From assembly GCA_015662475.1 (NCBI GenBank), contig DQUB01000189.1:1-7136 (forward strand): DNA of 7,136 nt, read 5' to 3'. The notes below the pieces were generated by a model. It was not told where the DNA came from. It saw only the letters and a program-made list of their open reading frames with translations, and did no database searches. The DNA comes from Pyrodictium sp. Its GTDB lineage: Archaea > Thermoproteota > Thermoprotei_A > Sulfolobales > Pyrodictiaceae. Position numbers and translations under genes: made by a program. Of this stretch, positions 5,823 through 7,136 are shown piece after piece. Within the stretch, counting starts at the first letter, position 1. Every line of letters begins with the position of its first letter.

Positions 5823-7136
5823 TTGACAGGCGTAACAGTTGTAGCCAAGGAACTCCTAAAGGTTGCAATTACAGTGCCACGTGCAAGACTTGCAGCAGTA
5901 GTCTATGAAATTATGAAGGCTGGTTGTTTCCACCCAATACCGGTTAGAGTGGGAGGTAAGGGTACAGAACACTTAGTTAATGTGAGGAGATTGTTGACGG
6001 AAGCAGAATCGCTGGTAAATAGGATCGAAGCGATATTGGGCGAAATAGGTGTTGAAGCTAGCCAATCAAAGGAGTCTCCAAGTATAAAGGTGTGGGATTG
6101 GCTGAAAACAGCAGAAGCTGTGATATCAGAAGCACAAGTTGTAGTTAGTGAAGCGGAAAAGCTGTTTAGAAGATATAAGGAGTTGATATCACCACCTCCA
6201 GAGCTCGCAGAAATTTTTGAAATTGTTAAAGCATACAGCTTTATCGACTTTGACATATCCAAGTTCGACAAAGCAAAATACGTTAAATTGGCGATATATA
6301 GAGTGCCCATGGAGAAACTGAGCATCTTTGAAGACCTAATACAATCGATCGAGAATGTATTTGGAGTTACAGTGGTGGGTGCAGAGCCGGGAATGGCGTT
6401 AGCCCTTCTCTTCTACCTACCAGGAGTAGAATCCGAAATAGCAAAAGCTGCCAACAGAGTACGTGCAACACCGTTTAAGATTCCATCAGAATTTCCACAA
6501 AACCCTGCAGCTTTCATAAAAGGTGTAGAAGCGGAAATCGCGAAGCTTAGGGAAAAGCTTGAGGAAATGGCGCCAGACCTAATACGCATCAAAATAAAGC
6601 TTGAAACTATTATTGCTGCACTACGCATTCTAGAAGCAACACGTATAACTAGGCTCTTCGCTGTAGTAACAGGTTATGTGCCTATCGAAGCATATGAGAA
6701 GCTTATGAGGAGGATAGAAGAGGTCACATATGGTGCCTACAGCTTCTACATTGAGAGACGTGCTGTGGCTGTAGAGGGAGAAGCTAGCATTGTTGAAGCG
6801 CCTAAACTATTAAGACCATTTGCAAACCTTATCCTAATGTACTCACACCCAAGACCTAGAGAGATCTTCCCACTACTACTAACAGCGATCACCTTCCCAA
6901 TAATATATGGGCTAATGTTCCCAGACCTAGGGCATGCACTAGTACTACTACTGCTTGCAGCACTAATACTCAAAGGCATTATACCGTTCAATCGTGACAT
7001 TGGCATTCTGCTAACATACCTTGGTATTTCATCAGCTATCTTTGGCTTTCTTGCAGGCGAATTCTTTGGCCCACATCCAGCGGTAGCAGGATGGCTTAAC
7101 GAGATCTGGCACGGTCATCCACCCTACTCAAGCCCA
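5823..7136 (+). CDS. atpI: A-type ATP synthase subunit I (membrane stator, subunit a), 3'-partial
   Basis: Subunit I (subunit a) is the membrane stator. Its cytoplasmic arm holds the peripheral stalks and its C-terminal membrane domain forms the ion half-channels against the K/c ring. The visible 438 codons stay open to the right edge; the family is about 650-700 residues, so the rest of the membrane domain is missing. Residues 1-345 are the cytoplasmic part, with two charged helical stretches (about 48-115 and 225-275) and the RLFAVVTGYVP strand typical of the family. Hydrophobic segments follow at about 348-366, 369-388 and 394-413, with the family motif GLMFPDLGHA between the first two and GFLAGEFFG in the third. 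In-frame starts stack as ATG GTG ATG GTG TTG (5811-5825). GGTGAT at 5813-5818 is best placed for TTG 5823, with a 4-nt spacer. ATG 5811 is the alternative. It is divergent from atpF. Confidence 0.92.
   Translation, partial: MTGVTVVAKELLKVAITVPRARLAAVVYEIMKAGCFHPIPVRVGGKGTEHLVNVRRLLTEAESLVNRIEAILGEIGVEASQSKESPSIKVWDWLKTAEAVISEAQVVVSEAEKLFRRYKELISPPPELAEIFEIVKAYSFIDFDISKFDKAKYVKLAIYRVPMEKLSIFEDLIQSIENVFGVTVVGAEPGMALALLFYLPGVESEIAKAANRVRATPFKIPSEFPQNPAAFIKGVEAEIAKLREKLEEMAPDLIRIKIKLETIIAALRILEATRITRLFAVVTGYVPIEAYEKLMRRIEEVTYGAYSFYIERRAVAVEGEASIVEAPKLLRPFANLILMYSHPRPREIFPLLLTAITFPIIYGLMFPDLGHALVLLLLAALILKGIIPFNRDIGILLTYLGISSAIFGFLAGEFFGPHPAVAGWLNEIWHGHPPYSSP

Noticed and set aside
5903..6325. A minus-strand frame of 140 codons opposite atpI, and similar ones at 6413-6628 and 6746-7006.
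   Set aside because: atpI is clearly coding on the plus strand through all these stretches, with family motifs. The antisense frames show no domain and only shadow composition.
1..7136. Search for a CRISPR array, defence genes, IS elements or signs of horizontal transfer.
   Set aside because: No direct-repeat array, transposase, integrase or compositional break was seen. Nearly every base belongs to conserved housekeeping genes.

Overview
The window is archaeal, most likely from a hyperthermophilic crenarchaeote (Thermoproteota, perhaps Desulfurococcales). It carries the archaeal A-type (A/V) ATP synthase subunits F, E, A, B, D and I. It also carries the archaeal-type D-aminoacyl-tRNA deacylase DtdA/DTD2. 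Shine-Dalgarno motifs are of the GGTGA/GAGGTG type, a TATA-like box stands in for bacterial -35/-10 elements, and codon use favours AGA/AGG, ATA and CTA. The lineage call is inference; no rRNA or lineage-specific gene is present.

Layout: (1) 2-784 (+) is dtdA, cut at its 5' end by the window edge. (2) A 17-nt convergent gap, 785-801. (3) 802-5720 (-) is a compact operon, transcribed right to left as atpF-atpE-atpA-atpB-atpD. Three of its four junctions place the next gene's Shine-Dalgarno on top of the previous gene's TGA stop; the fourth (A to B) is a 38-nt spacer. (4) 5721-5822 is a divergent intergenic region with one near-palindromic TATA-like box (about 5754-5765) that could serve both directions. 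(5) 5823-7136 (+) is atpI, the membrane subunit I/a, running off the right edge after its cytoplasmic half and the first roughly three membrane segments.

How the genes work together: A and B form the A3B3 catalytic head. D and F form the central rotor shaft. E is a peripheral-stalk subunit that holds the head. I is the membrane stator that carries the ion half-channels and anchors the stalks. Subunits C (rotor-to-ring adapter), K/c (proteolipid ring) and H (second peripheral-stalk subunit) are not visible; K may lie downstream of atpI outside the window. Without K, the coupling ion (H+ or Na+) cannot be judged. DtdA belongs to translation quality control and has no evident link to the ATPase.

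Start codons were re-evaluated. The longest reading frames of F, E, A and B all extend too far upstream, and Shine-Dalgarno and promoter positions support internal starts. There is no mobile element, CRISPR array, RNA gene or intein, and no gene-free stretch over 300 bases. I see no undescribed system here. The points worth a second look are the divergent promoter, the start-codon architecture and two very short reading frames at gene boundaries.
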